Shown: positions 49,366-62,400 of the stretch, one piece after another
How positions within the stretch are numbered: the stretch's first letter is position 1
Layout of the letters: the number at the start of each line of letters is the position of its first letter
Assembly: GCF_026151205.1 (NCBI RefSeq)
Contig: NC_087083.1
Coordinates: forward strand, 7,356,460-7,420,459
DNA length: 64,000 nt
Origin: Bolinopsis microptera
Taxonomy: Eukaryota > Ctenophora > Tentaculata > Lobata > Bolinopsidae
Direction of reading: 5' to 3'
Position numbers and translations under genes: made by a program
The notes under the pieces: generated by a model
Seen by the model: the letters and a program-made list of their open reading frames with translations, nothing else
The model's database searches: none
What the model was told of the DNA's origin: nothing

Positions 49366-49434
49366 CCTTATATGGTATTATTGCCATAGCAACACTACCA
49401 TATAAGGTCACCATAGCAACACTACCATATAAGG
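49366..49434 (+). promoter_or_regulatory. Three CArG boxes directly upstream of the calmodulin-like gene
   Basis: CCTTATATGG at 49366-49375, CCATATAAGG at 49398-49407 and 49425-49434, with ccatagcaacacta repeated between them. The nearest is 24 bp before the ATG. They fit the serum-response-factor consensus; no E-box is included here. Confidence 0.5.
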
Positions 49435-49458
49435 TTACTTCCACAGAACTTGGTAAGT

Positions 49459-51014
49459 ATGGATAACCTGAAGCAGTTGAGGGAGGTGTTCATCTCCTTT
49501 GATTTGGACGGAAACGGTACAATCAACTGTCGGGAGCTGAGTCGGTGCATGGAGAAACTGGGTATGTTAAATTTATTAAATACATTTCAAATTATATTGT
49601 TAAATTTATTAAATACTTTTCAAACTATATTCTTAAATTTACTTAATACTTTTCAAATTATGTTGTTAAATTTACTAAATACTTTTCAAATTACATTCTT
49701 CAATTTACTAATACTTTTTAAAATTTCATTGTTTAATTTACTAATACTTTTCAAATTAAATTTGTAAATTAAAATATCCACAACAAGGTATTGATTGAAT
49801 CAATTCACCCTGTTAAGTGATGCCCAAATAAGGATTGTATCAAGAATTTATCTGATCGTACATATCCATCTATAATAATATGATAATACGTATTTAATAG
49901 TATTAAGTATTAAATACGTAAGCAGCATTTAAGATTAAATTGAGGTATGTTTCGTCTGAGCGATTTCATACTTTTGCACCGTTTTAACTGCGACATTGAA
50001 ATGCGTATTTTCGAATAAGCGGGATTTTACTTTTGCATTTCAACTGCGATAGTGAAGTACCGACCGTAGGCCTGGGTTAACACTAGTAACAATATAATTT
50101 GTGCAGGACAGCCTCTTTCAAAAGCAGAATGTAAAGAGCTGATAGCTTCTGCAGACAAGGACGAGGATAACTGTATGAGCTTCTACGAGTTCGTCATCAT
50201 GGTCAAATCAGAGAAGAAGGACCTGGGGGAAGATGATCAGTCCCTGAGAGAAGCATTCAACCTCTTCGATAAGAATGGTAGGAAATTGTTTGTGAAATTT
50301 TGTGATCGTAAGAACAGTAAATGAAAGCAGTATTTTTTCTGAGATCCTGTAACAAAAGTTGTTTCACTCTAGTCCGTATTTGCAGTTAACACAAAGTCAG
50401 GTTTAGATAATCAAGTACTGAGTTGTTTTGTAGATAAGGGGTCGTTCACATATTACGTAAACACTTTTTGGACAGTTTTTACCCCCCCCCCCCCTCCGTA
50501 TTCATGGTTTTACACATAGCTATTGTAGCAAAATGACATTAGCGTAATCATTTCGAAACCCCCTCCCCCTCGGCTGATTACGTAATGATATATGAACAAC
50601 CCCTAAGATTCTGATCTCACACACTACACACAGGTGACGGTAGTATAGATAAGGAGGAGTTGAGGAAGGTGCTCGAAACTATGGAGGGCCAGAATCCAAC
50701 TGAGGATGAGCTTGATGAGATGTTCAGGTTTTTACAAAACTTACTTTCTGCTTGCTTCTTCTTTTTCCGAAACCTAACCCTTCAAAACTTACTTCCTGCA
50801 TGTATCTGCTTTCTTTTTCCAAAACCTAACTCTTCAAATCGTGCTTCCTCACTTCTTCCATCGACCATCATTCACACAAAAATATGCAGAATGCATACTA
50901 AAAAAGTAAGAAGTCACTTGTAGTCACGTAATTTGCAAATTTATTTTCAGAGAAGCGGATTTGAACAATAACGGTCGGATCTCATTCGAAGAGTTTCAGT
51001 CAATTGTAAATTGA
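49459..51014 (+). CDS. Calmodulin-like protein with four EF-hands
   Basis: Exons 49459-49561, 50107-50277, 50634-50727 and 50951-51014 join to 143 aa starting MDNLKQLREVFISFDLD. The four loops are DLDGNGTINCRE, DKDEDNCMSFYE, DKNGDGSIDKEE and DLNNNGRISFEE. All have Glu at position 12, so all four may bind calcium; loop 2 has Asn instead of Gly at position 6. Length and spacing are those of calmodulin and troponin C (two lobes joined at about EKKDLGEDDQSLREAF), but identity to calmodulin is low, so it is a calmodulin-like or troponin-C-like sensor, not calmodulin. The ATG at 49459 is the first in frame after CArG boxes. The neighbour at 38979 is a partial paralogue. Confidence 0.88.
49565..49757. 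repeat. 33-bp tandem repeat in intron 1, six copies
   Basis: Unit ttaaatttactaaatacttttc plus aaattatattg, diverging progressively. It begins at the donor, and since 33 is a multiple of three a retained intron would read LLNTFQI-type repeats for about 60 codons. Confidence 0.9.
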
Positions 51015-51310
51015 TTATTTTGTGAAACTAGGAGATCCAAAAAACAGAGTTTATATTTAGGGATTTTAACACAAACAATGTATCAATGAAGTTGGTGATT
51101 TCATATGGTTTAGATATTGGAATTTTTAAGCTGTAGCGTAAAGATCTGAGTAATTTGTATAATGTATATTCGATATATTTTATGTTATTACTCAAACATA
51201 TATCAATTAATTATATAATTTTGAACGTGTTGTTTTTGATTTATTGAGCTGGCTGACCGAATTTAATGTTTGTAAATTGTGTATGAAAGCTGCAACATTA
51301 TGTATCGAAT

Positions 51311-51316
51311 AATAAA
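51311..51316 (+). terminator. Polyadenylation signal of the calmodulin-like gene
   Basis: AATAAA about 300 bases after the stop codon, followed by a T-rich stretch. Confidence 0.55.
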
Positions 51317-51547
51317 GTTTGATTTATTTTTCGCTTAAACTCTTAAAGAAAATGTAGGGCTCTGACAGGAATGAGGAAAGTATTAGAAGACATCGCTAAT
51401 GGTCTATCACTCGACTAACTGATGGTTACGCAAGATGCCTACTATAATACCTACTATATTATACATGTTTAGGTTTTATAAAAGCATCATATTTAAGCTT
51501 TTAGTACTTACTGCATGAAATTAAAAACCACGTTTCAATTTCCTTCC

Positions 51548-51640
51548 TTAACGGGTGATACTCGTAAAATATTTGTTTCAAATATTACCGTCGACGAGTC
51601 CAACTCGGCGCGCGTCTTGGTAGGTTATAAACCTACAATT
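51548..51640. repeat. Dispersed repeat copy: ttaacgggtgatactcgtaa family
   Basis: Starts with TTAA and follows the copies at 29968 and 30661 through gtcgacgagtccaactcgg to ggtaggttataaacctac. No inverted partner end is found nearby. Confidence 0.75.
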
Positions 51641-52885
51641 TCCTTCCCCATCTCAATCCTGAGCTCTTAATCACCTGTCATTATAATGTCGTAGGTTGGT
51701 ACTGGTGAGTGGTGGGTATAATTTGTAGACAACAGGAACAGATCATCGGCAAAATGTTTAATTTGGAGACAGTCCTATATTGGCGAGTGTAGAATGTAAC
51801 AGACCCCACCCTACCCCAACCTTATACCCAACCCTACCCCACCCTAACCCACCCTACCCTACCTCACCCTACCCCACCATACAAAGGGATATTACAAACA
51901 TTTACTATATCAATTTTATCATATTATAATTCGAAAATATCAATAAATTATGGTTGATCCTTTGCACTAACTCACTAAGCAAATGTAACAAATAAAAATA
52001 ATCTACACCATACATTAAAGAATCAATAATCTATATTATATTAATCAACTATGTCATCTCCTCACTCCACTCCTTATGAGGAACTGTGTCCCCAAATAAT
52101 GCATGTATAGTCGAGCGTAAAATACTTGACTATAATAATTATTCTATTTTTGAACGTCACTTATGATATATTGTTATCGTTGAAAAAATAGAATAACCAC
52201 ATATATAACAGGCGACAACATTTCTCTTTTGTAGTTTAACCCGGTTACTAATAAATAAATTGTTCTTTTAAGATTATCCATTTAATACAGAAGAAATCAG
52301 TTTTACAATCCGGAAACTAATTACGATAGCCAAATGCGTTTGCTAATGAAAGTCTTAATTCAGTCGATTTTGCAACGAATTATTCGCCGAGCCATTTTCA
52401 GTAAATCACTATTGATTGTACTTGTAGCAGTGAACACGCATATTACTAATATACACATATTATTACTCACAGTCATAACACATCGCTCAGTTTATAAATA
52501 GTACACCAGCACACATACCATAAACACTAATATTCATTATCTAATACTATATATTCATTATTTATAGTCACATAAATTACCCATCACCCGCAAATCACCA
52601 GGGTACACGTCATAACACACGTTATAGACTGCTATAACTGCAGTGATTGGCTTGCTCTTCATCGTGAGTCCTAGTGTTGTTCTCTACCTGTTTGTTTGTT
52701 TGTTTATAGAATCCGTCCCAATCTCGTATCGGAGAAAGACTAAACTCATTTCTGAGTGTGAATACGGGTGGTACCTACAAGTGTGTTCATTAAGCATTTA
52801 GGGTTCTGTCAAACTGCAGTTACAATCGAGCTAGAGTTATCTATTTAGTTGTTCTTTATCTAGTATGTAGCCGAACTAGCGAGGG

Positions 52886-53010
52886 CTGATGGGGTATAAA
52901 GGCTAACTTGAGAGGTGTTCGGCGTGTTTTTTAGAGTGTCTGCTGTAATTTTATTGTTGAGGTGACTGACAGTTTTTAGTGTAATTTTAGTTTCCTATTT
53001 TAAATAAACC
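52886..53010 (+). other. Possible solo LTR or orphan promoter
   Basis: A clean TATA box (gggtataaaggc at about 52889-52900) is followed about 100 bp on by aaataaacc, the spacing of TATA and polyadenylation signals in an LTR. No coding region or repeat pair confirms it. Confidence 0.25.
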
Positions 53011-53597
53011 TGTAAAATTTTAAACGCTTTACAAGAAGTGTTTCTTGAGGTAGCGTTTAACGAATAAGTCGCTGCAGACAGCCGCGGCTTACGACCCATT
53101 CGTCCAGGGTCAAATCACCATGAACCAAACTAACCAATCAGAGAACAGTTCGGCTTATAGGTTATGAGCCTCGGACCATCATTCGCACAGAAACTTCGTC
53201 TTTATTGCAGCAGGTTTTGTCATTTCACGGCTACTTAACCGGGATAGTAATTCAAAAAAGAAAGAAAAAAAGTGTTTATAAAAAGTGTTTATTCCGTTTG
53301 CCAGAGACTAAGATCTGGAACAGGACACTAGGAGACTGGTTGACTGTGTGAGGTGGGATAATTTTACATTATTTCCTTATTTCATAATTTATGATTGGTT
53401 TTGGCTTCTGATCATGCAAATCACATCTTACCTTCTGTTATCTAGGCGGATATCAGTTCTTATCTACATGAAATAGTAGACCCAGTTTCTTGACATCTTC
53501 TTACTTATTTTACACTCTTATTTCTAACTACCAAGTAACAGTAACATGATCTTACAAGGCCAACGATGGTTATGTAGCGTTTTCCAAGCAACACTGT

Positions 53598-53762
53598 TTA
53601 GGTAACCGCTTGGTAACTGTATTGGTAACCACTTGGTAACTGTATTGGTAACCGCTAGGTAACAGTATTGGTAACCGCTTGGTAATTGTTTTTGGTAACT
53701 GTATTGGTAACCGCTTGGTAACTGTTTTTGGTAACCGCTTGGTAATTGTTTTTGGTAACTGA
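53598..53762. repeat. Tandem ggtaaccgcttggtaactg repeats
   Basis: About 6-7 degenerate units of 20-30 bp, mixing ggtaaccgc, ttggtaactgt and tattggtaa. Confidence 0.88.
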
Positions 53763-53926
53763 TTGATCTATACTGAAAAGGCGTAGTCTACAGCTACTCT
53801 TTTACAACCAGCTAAAGATATGATCAAATAAAAAAGAAAGCCGGGCTCATTTCCTTATTGTTCAGATCCCCAGGATCTTTCTCCAGGATCTCTGCAAGGT
53901 TTAGTAACATCCTGCTCATCATGTGG

Positions 53927-53946
53927 CCTTATATGGACATCACGTG
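53927..53946 (+). promoter_or_regulatory. CArG box plus E-box module
   Basis: CCTTATATGG-acat-CACGTG, one base different in the spacer from the copies at 37.6-39.7 kb. Confidence 0.4.
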
Positions 53947-54530
53947 ACCTACCTGCTCCTCACTGATTGGTTCTCCCTTCATATCACCAAATAGGCCTCC
54001 TCAGATCTAGAATAGATGTTAGGTCACCTATCATTACACGTTGGTTGCGGAACTTAGCAATGTAAGAGCAGCCTTAGCTTGCTGTGTAATTTACTGGCAC
54101 TAATAAAATTAATGCCAATTATTTTGACATTTTATCTTTAATTCTGGTCAATAATTCGCTAGGTCACTACAACTTATCCTCACGATCACTGGTTCACGTC
54201 AAAGGAATTATGAACATAAAAATAAGAAACCACCTCGCCGATAGTTGACAATGATAATTGATTCGTATGTTTACCTAGTAACCTATATATATATATATAA
54301 CGTATATAATATGCAATGTTATTTATTTATTTATTCATGCGTTTTTGTGCGGCATGCCCCGGCTAGCTGCAAGATTTCCTATGTACCATTGTTATGGTTA
54401 CACTGCTAGACTGTCTGTCTTCACACCACGTGACACGCATTTTCTGCGTCATTGCAGTTAAATAACATTTAGTTAAATAATAGTGTTAATCAGCAACCAT
54501 AATTTATATTTTTGAGGTTCTTTGTCTTTG

Positions 54531-54587
54531 GGTAACACGACATCTGTCCGACAGCACTATTTTATTGTGTTTGAAGTGATATCTCTT
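54531..54587. repeat. Dispersed repeat, partner at 36670-36750
   Basis: ggtaacacgacatctgtccg to gtttgaagtgatatct, same orientation as the partner. Confidence 0.75.
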
Positions 54588-54975
54588 TGTATTTGTTCTG
54601 AACACGCTAACTTTTTGACGGACCTGTTAGCGATACAGCGCCTCAGAGGGCGGGTAAACCCAGCATTTGAAAGTAGCAATATCGACTATAGGTATCAACG
54701 CTCTAAAAAAGTAGTAACCCTTGATTTTCCATAATTATTACTCATAATTATCTCTGCTTGAAGGGACGAGGTACATTATGCAGGGTAGGACTCAAGGTAC
54801 AATACTGTCCGTTAGTCAGCAATGTCACGTGACAGTGAAATAGTGACATGTACTAGCCGGATAATACATATAATGAGACACGCTAACCCGTCCTCTGTAA
54901 ACAGCAGAACCGTACCGTTTATCATAGTAAAAGTGGGAGGACGGGTTTGGCACACACGTGATCTTGTCTTGGGGT

Positions 54976-55002
54976 CACGTGTTGCCCATATAAGGTCACG
55001 TG
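54976..55002 (-). promoter_or_regulatory. CArG box flanked by two E-boxes
   Basis: CACGTG at 54976-54981, CCATATAAGG at 54986-54995 and CACGTG at 54997-55002. It lies 1.4 kb upstream of the first exon seen of the CH-domain gene. Confidence 0.45.
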
Positions 55003-55898
55003 GTATGCTACTTGCTTGGAGGTCAGGCGCCCCCTTTGTGAGGTTTAATTCGAGTTTAATGACGGAGAACATCTGCTGTTGTTATCATTGTTGTGTACAC
55101 GCCCCTTGTGGGTATAGATCAGTAAATGCAGATTACTACGTTGGATTATTCTTGAATTGTGAGAGTTCGGATTTGTTTGAGAAATGGTTTTTAAGAATTT
55201 TTTGAGTAACTATTTTCCTTCATTAGGATCTCCTTCGGCAACATGTTATGGAGATTATGTGAGTTTTTTCGGTTCTGTTTTGTTTATGATATTTTTTGAG
55301 ATTTGCTAAATTTTAAGACGCTGATTTTTGTATACTGTATAATGTATACCATACTGTATAATGTATACTTTATCATGTACACTATAATGAATAATATATA
55401 CCGTAGAGCTAATTAGACGAAATTCCATTTAATGTTCATACTTGGTTCATTCCACATTTCACCGTGTCCTTTGTAAATTCGGTGTTACAATGTGAAATAC
55501 TGTAATCGGTGGACGGACAGACACATAGACAGACAGACATATGAATGGTCAAGAAAGTGACTGACAGACATGAAAATGACTGACAAACGGACTGACACAG
55601 AACATTTCAGGTAATCACCTACAATTTTTCTTTTCCTTTGGTTCAGTCTAAGTCGATTTAACTGCTACAGTTGGAATACCAAATATCTAGGAGGCTGTAC
55701 AATCTTATCTAGAAAATGGTGTATCTAAGTACCTACAAACTTAGTCACCACGGTTACCATGGTTTCCTTGGTTACCATGGTTACAATGATATACTTTAGG
55801 ATGTCATCTGAATTTGATCCCTGAGCACACCATTGTGAGCAGTCATCCGTAAAGAATTTGCAGTTTTGTTCCGTATCATGTCTTAGTGTTGCTAGGTT

Positions 55899-56010
55899 AA
55901 TTGGGACGTTGGTTATTGTCTAAAATACAAATTGGGACGTTGGTTATTGTCTAAAATACAAATTGGGACGTTATTGTATAAAATACAAATTGGGACGTTA
56001 TTGTCTAAGA
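55899..56010. repeat. Tandem aattgggacgttggttattg repeats
   Basis: Four units of 24-31 bp; the two later units have lost ggtt from the middle. Confidence 0.9.
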
Positions 56011-56432
56011 TCGGTCAGTAATCGGTAGAGTTATCGGACAATGACTGAACCAATGTGTTACGTAGAAGCCTGGGTCATCAGTCACTCCTTCCCCCTCAAG
56101 GTAGCGCTAGACTGTATTGTTATTCATTTAGTCAGTGGTGAGTTCCCCATCAAGGTGGCTCTTAGACTGTAATGTTATTGATTTAGTCAGTGGTGGGTAT
56201 TAGTTCCTTCATGTTTTTTTTGCAGTGGGACAATTGTTTGGAATGACAAACTGTTAATTTAACCGACTGTTGTAGTAGAGGTCAATTAATCAAATTAACA
56301 ATACGTTTTATATTACTTTTCTTATCACTTCCGTTTAAAACCTGACTGGAAGAATATTTGAAACAAATGCCTGATCGAAATACTGCTGTGCAATAAGAAA
56401 TGATAAAATAACTTACATATTTTCAGAAGAAG

Positions 56433-59400
56433 ATGATACGAGAGAGCTCCAAATCAGGCGCTCCAGCAGCATGGGAGTTGATGCAGCAGAGGACCTTTAC
56501 TAAGTGGGTACAAACCAGACTTAACCTAGGTGGTAAGAGAGAGATTAGAGTTGGGGATCTGCTGGAGGACCTGAGGAGTGGGGTGGTTCTCTGCCAACTC
56601 ATGGAGGTCCTCAGAGGTGAGAATTATAGTGGTATAACACGTGATATAACACGTGATATAACACGTGATATAACACGTGATATAACACGTGATATAACAC
56701 ATGATAACTGAGCGCTATTCCAATTTAAACGACAATGACGTTTATAGTTAAATTATAAAGTGTATTGTAACATTTTCCAGGCGAGAAGACTAAGTTCAAC
56801 AAGGCACCTACCCTTACCTACGCAATGAGGGAGAACGTGGATATTGTGCTGAAACTGATGGAGAAGGATGGTCTGAAGATGAAGCATTCTAATATAGGAG
56901 CGGATAACATTGTTGAGGGGACCCGATCAATAACACTCGGTCTAATCTGGAGACTGATCCTCTTCTACGATCTGAAGAACACGTATGTGGACGTGTATAT
57001 AGAAGAATCAGCACCAGTAAAAGCGGGGATTGATAGGTGGAAGGAGGTGCTTCAAGGGATCTCTAAAACAAAAACCTCCATCACCCGACGTGCTAGCATC
57101 AGAGACATTGAGATGGCAACGAAAGGTAAAATAGGCTACATGAAACTGTTGATAAACGACCTGAACATAAAACTGGAGCCGTACGGACTGGGGACTAAGA
57201 ACCTGAACGCTGACTGGAAGGATGGAACTAGACTGACTGCAGTGATAGATAGGTTCAGGCCAGGTTTCTTCAATGCTATGAAGGAGAAATCTGCTCAGGT
57301 GAAGGTGGAGGAGTCTATCAAGTCCGGCGAGGTGTTGGGAATATCCGCCATAGTCGAAGCTAAAGATGTGCTGAGTTTAGAACGAAGTTGCAAGTTTGAC
57401 CAAGCTATGGCCACCTATTTGAAATGTTTCCTTAGCCCTGCGTTGGATGATGTGAGTATACCGTACACGGAGAACAGGAACTTATGGGGGACCTACTTCA
57501 AAGCTAGGAGGAACTCACAGATAATATCTTCGAGCAACCCTGCTCCTGGAGGGTTAGCCCCACGAGTTGCCCGATCCGTTTCCATGGCAGCGCCCAAATC
57601 TCCTCTACAAAGGCTGCTGCTGGAGGAGACCTTTAATGTTCCTCCCCAATCTCCTAAACTTTCCATGTCACTTCCTTCCTCACCTCTCGCTACTAGATCC
57701 ACTATTTCCACTTTGAAGGAGGAAGCACCTGATACACTAACTCCTGCAGCTTCAGTACCCAATCTGGCAACACACGCTGCTAAGAGATCACGATCTACCA
57801 CAGATCTGCCTCTACTACCATTTGATCAGCCGGCTGCCTTAAAATATGAAGAAGCACAACCATCAGGAAGCACTCAGGATTCAAAGGAACCAACAATCAC
57901 TATGACTGAGGAACCTAAAGAAGGTAAAGATCTTACATTAGCTGTAGGAGAGGTTTTAGCAGGGGTGCCTCAACCTGCTTTAACAGCAGTACCTGTTGCT
58001 GTCCCAGTCATAGCAACTATTGTTAAACAAGTTCAGTTAAAGAAACGGGACTCAATAATGATTCCTGGAATAAAGAAGACGGTACGGATTGAGGATGACC
58101 CCTCAGGAGAGCATGTCGAAGAGAGAGATACCCACCGGACATCAGTTCTCTGGGTCAATAACAAGCTGAGGAGGGAAAAGAAACTTCACAAGATCACCAA
58201 CATTAACACTGACCTAAAGGACGGAGTGCTGCTGTGTGAACTTGTAGAGGCCATCAAAAGTAAGCCGGTCTCCCACCACCCTACCCCTCGGAGTAAGACC
58301 CACAGGATTGGGAATATAAACACTGCTCTCGAGCTCCTGCGAGGGGATGGCGTGAAGATGGCGAATATTGGGCCTAGAGATATCGAGGGAGGGAACATTG
58401 AGCTAACTAGAGGGCTCCTGTGGAACATAGTGATGTTCTACATGAAGAAAAGCACGGACTTGAGTCCAGGGACTGAGTCTGGTAACCAACAAGGTAACAA
58501 AACTCGAGGTAAGAGGAGACTGACAGTGGATGTTTTGGAGAGACGAGGTAAAGATTGTGAGAAGATCCTGATTGAGGAGCTGAACACGTTGCTAGTTCCG
58601 AGTGTGTCTCCTGTAGAAAACCTTAATAAAGATTGGAATGATGGTGTGGCACTCTCAGTGCTGATCGACAGACGTATTCCAGGTGTTCATGTTGCTCTGA
58701 AGACGGAACAGATTCAGGTGAGAGTGGAGAAATGTATGGCTTACGCTGAGGATTACTTGAAGATAGAGAGGGTGGTAGAGGTTGGCGACTTTATGAGCCC
58801 AAGAGTGGACACAACTGTGATGATGTCATACTTGTCGAGATTCAGTAATAATAATCTCTGCACTTCTCTTGTAATCCCGTACGAATGTATTCTGATTGCC
58901 GAAGCTACTTCTCCTTTCACTATCCTGAAGAAAACAAACTCAGTTCTGGAACAGTTCAAGATACCTCCAATCAAGAACTTTACCAGCGACTGGAAAAGCG
59001 GGAAAGTCCTCTCAGCACTTGTAGATCAGAAAGTAACAGGATTTTACGAGGCTAACCTAAACAATCCCCCAGCGGAGAGACTAAAAACAGCTCTCCGGGT
59101 AGCAGGAAGCTGTCTCCAGGTTCCAATCACTCTAGATCTGGTGCAGGTAATCCGGGGTGAAGCTCCGGAGAGAACCATGTGCGCTTATGTGAACTGTTTC
59201 TTTAGTGAGAGTATGATGCTGCTGAAACCTGTTTCTATAACCCAGCTTAAAGAATCCTACGATGATCCAACTCTGATAGACCTTATTAATGGCAAGACAA
59301 AACTGTGTGATGTTACAATAAAGAATCTTACTGAGGATATAAGTGATGGGTTAGCTCTGCTAGCTCTACTTAACTACTACGTTCCTGGAATGTTTGAGAA

Positions 59401-62400
59401 ATACAGATACCTGGACACTACCACTAGAATCACAGCCTGCATCCAAGTGATCACAATACATCTCCATCTTCCGGCAGACAGTCTTACAACCAAGAGTTTC
59501 CAAGTAGAGGTCGGTCAGATGGAAGAAGTGAGGGAGTTGTTATGTGGTCTAGTGAGTGTTAAAATGTTAACAACTCTAATCCCACTCTCAAGTCTCACTC
59601 CACCGGGTAACTCTGCTGACTGTCCGCAGTCCAAACCATCTAAATCTGGCCCGACTCCACCTAAAACACCTAAGGTTGGAAGGGTTGCTGAGATGAGAAA
59701 GAAGTTCCTGGATGGTCCTGAGAAGACTTCTGAGAAAACTACGATTACGTTGAGCGAAGCAAGATCAAAGGGTCTCTCCGAGAAGGCACTTGTTCTGTAC
59801 ACTATAAACAATTCCATCCAAGAGTACGACATCATTATCAGTGACTTCACTGAGTCCTGGACGGACGGAAAAGCACTTTCCGCTCTTATTGACAGGAAAC
59901 TGCCAGGATTTTATGCAGAGAACATGAGTAAAGACAGTGCAGCGGAGAGATTAGAGGCATGTCTGGTAACAGCTGATAAAAAACTGCAACTCCCAAGCCT
60001 TGGAGTGACTGTTGGAATGATACTCGCCTCCAAACATCCCACTCATGAGTTCCTGTCGTTTTTACTGCTCTTTCTTAGTGAACCAATGGACGAGGATTTT
60101 AAAAAGGAGGGCAACACTGTCAGGATGAGATTACCCTCGTCTGATAAAGACTCAAAACAGAATGTAATCCCAAGTGAGAATCAGGATGAAATAAAGGGAG
60201 GAGGGACAGAATCACCAGAAATATATGACAAAAAAACGGTTTCTCCAACCAATGGGTTCAACAATGGCCAAGACAGAGATCCTACAAGAGAAGAGAGTCC
60301 CACATCACCAACTAGATCATTTGAAGAATCAGTAGATTCTTTGATAAGAGATATACGACTTAGTAGATCCTTATCAGCACATTCAATATGCTGTTTAGAG
60401 TCACCAATTTCACAATGGATTGGTTCGAGTGAGACTGATGGTGCAAATGCAGAAGATATGCTTTTCTCCTCCCATACAACAGTTTCTTCAGATTTTACAA
60501 CTGATTCAGAATCTGACGATAGAGAAAGTTTCAGTCCTCCATACATGATTAACGGAAATATAGAAGAAGATCCATTATTAGAATTGACATCTTTTTCGAA
60601 TGATCTAGAACCTGAAAACAAATTAACTGACTCGCTGTACATTTCGAACATACTAAGTACAATAGAAGAAAAGAATGCAGAGAGCGAAAATGATGATGAC
60701 AATATCAGTGAAACATCAGAACTAGAACCTGATGAAACAGAATTTAAAATGTTGGTTGCGAGATCATCACCCAGATCTAAGTCAGATGATATCAGCTCCT
60801 CTAAACCTGCTGACATTGGTCACAAGGATCAGCCGAAGATATCTGACAACAGTACTCGTAGCAGCTCACCCAGTTCATTTGACGACAAGAAGCCCGCTTC
60901 AACCAAATCCAAACCAAGCAGCAAGAATTATTCTAGTGATGATACCAGCTCCTCTAAACCTGCTGACATTGGTCGCAAGGATCAGCCGAAGACATCTGAC
61001 AACAGTACTTCTATTATCTCACCCAGTTCATCTGAAGACAAGAAACCCACTTCAACCAAATCCAAACCAAGCAGCAAGCATTCTTCTGGTAAGCCGGATA
61101 CGGTTACAGAGGATAGCTCCAGCTCACCATCATCCTCTTCGATTACGTCAGCCCCAGATCAAAGGTCAGGATCAAAGCCGGTAAGCCGAAGTCGAGGTGG
61201 CTCGAAAAAGTCTGAATCCGATAAGGAAGTCAGTCTTGATTTGTCGTTGCCAAAGAAACCTGAATCTGATTCCAAGGAAGATGATTCATCTTCAGAACGA
61301 GACGTAAAAGAAGCTGAAGTGAAGGTTGCCAGATCTCGATCACCGTCCAGATCTACGTCAGATGATATCAGTTCCTCGAAACCTGCTGACATTAGTCAGA
61401 AGGATCAGCCGAAGACATCGGAAAACAGTACTCTTAGCAGTTCACCAAGTTCATCCAAATCTAAGTTAGATGATATCAGCTCCTCCAAACCTGCTGACAT
61501 TGGTCGAAAGGATCAGCCGAAGACATTTGACGACAGTATTTCTAGCAGCTCACCAAGTTCATCTGACGACAAGAAGTCGGCATCAACCAAATCCAAACCA
61601 AGCAGCAAGCATTCATCCGGTGATGATACCAGCTCCTCTAAACCTGCTAACATTGGTCGCAAGGATCAGCCGAAGACATCTGACAAGAGTACTTCTAGCA
61701 GCTCACCAAGTTCATCTGACGACAAGAAGCCTGCATCAACCAAACCTAAACCCAGCAGCAAGCATTCTTCTAGTGATGATACCAGCTCCTCGAAACCTGC
61801 TGACATTGGTCGCAAGGATCAGCCGAAGACATCTGACGACAGTACTTCTAGCAGCTCACCAAGTTCATCTGACGACAAGAAGCCTGCATCAACCAAACCT
61901 AAACCCAGCAGCAAGCATTCTTTTAGTGATGATACCAGCTCCTCGAAACCTGCTGACATTGGTCGCAAGGATCAGCCGAAGACATCTGATGACAGTACTT
62001 CTATCAGCTCAACAAGTTCATCTGACGACAAGAAGCCGGCATTAACCAAATCCAAACCAAGCAGCAAGCATTCTTCAAGTGATGATACCAGCTCCTCGAA
62101 ACCTGTTGACATTGGTCGAAAGGATCAGCCAAAGACATCTGATGACAGTACTTCTATCAGCTCACCAAGTTCATCTGACGACAAGAAGCCGGCAACAACC
62201 AAACCTAAACCCAGCAGCAAGCATTCTTCTGGTGATGATACCAGCTCCTCGAAACCTGCTGACATTGGTCGCAAGGATCAGCCGAAGACATCTAATGACA
62301 GTACTTCTAGCAGCTCACCAAGTTCATCTGACGACAAGAAGCCGGCATCAACCAAATCCAAATCAAGCAGCAAGAATTCTTCTGGTAATCCGGATTCGGT

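Larger units (their letters stand above)
51015..56426. other. Intergenic region
   Basis: 3' UTR of the calmodulin-like gene, dispersed repeats, a C-rich accccaccctaccccaa tract at about 51805-51890, AT dinucleotides near 54285-54300, and tandem repeats listed separately. Two CArG/E-box sites lie at 53927 and 54976. The open frame 54822-55205 has no recognisable product. 5' exons of the CH-domain gene may be hidden here; I see none I can defend. Confidence 0.5.

Noticed and set aside
54812-55205. Overlapping ORFs of 86 and 127 codons on opposite strands
   Set aside because: No recognisable domain; they overlap each other and the CArG/E-box site, and neither has supporting splice or start context.
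56433-56711. A 92-codon short protein ending in TRDI repeats
   Set aside because: It is the first CH exon read into its intron; the donor at 56617 and the in-phase CH continuation at 56781 explain it better.
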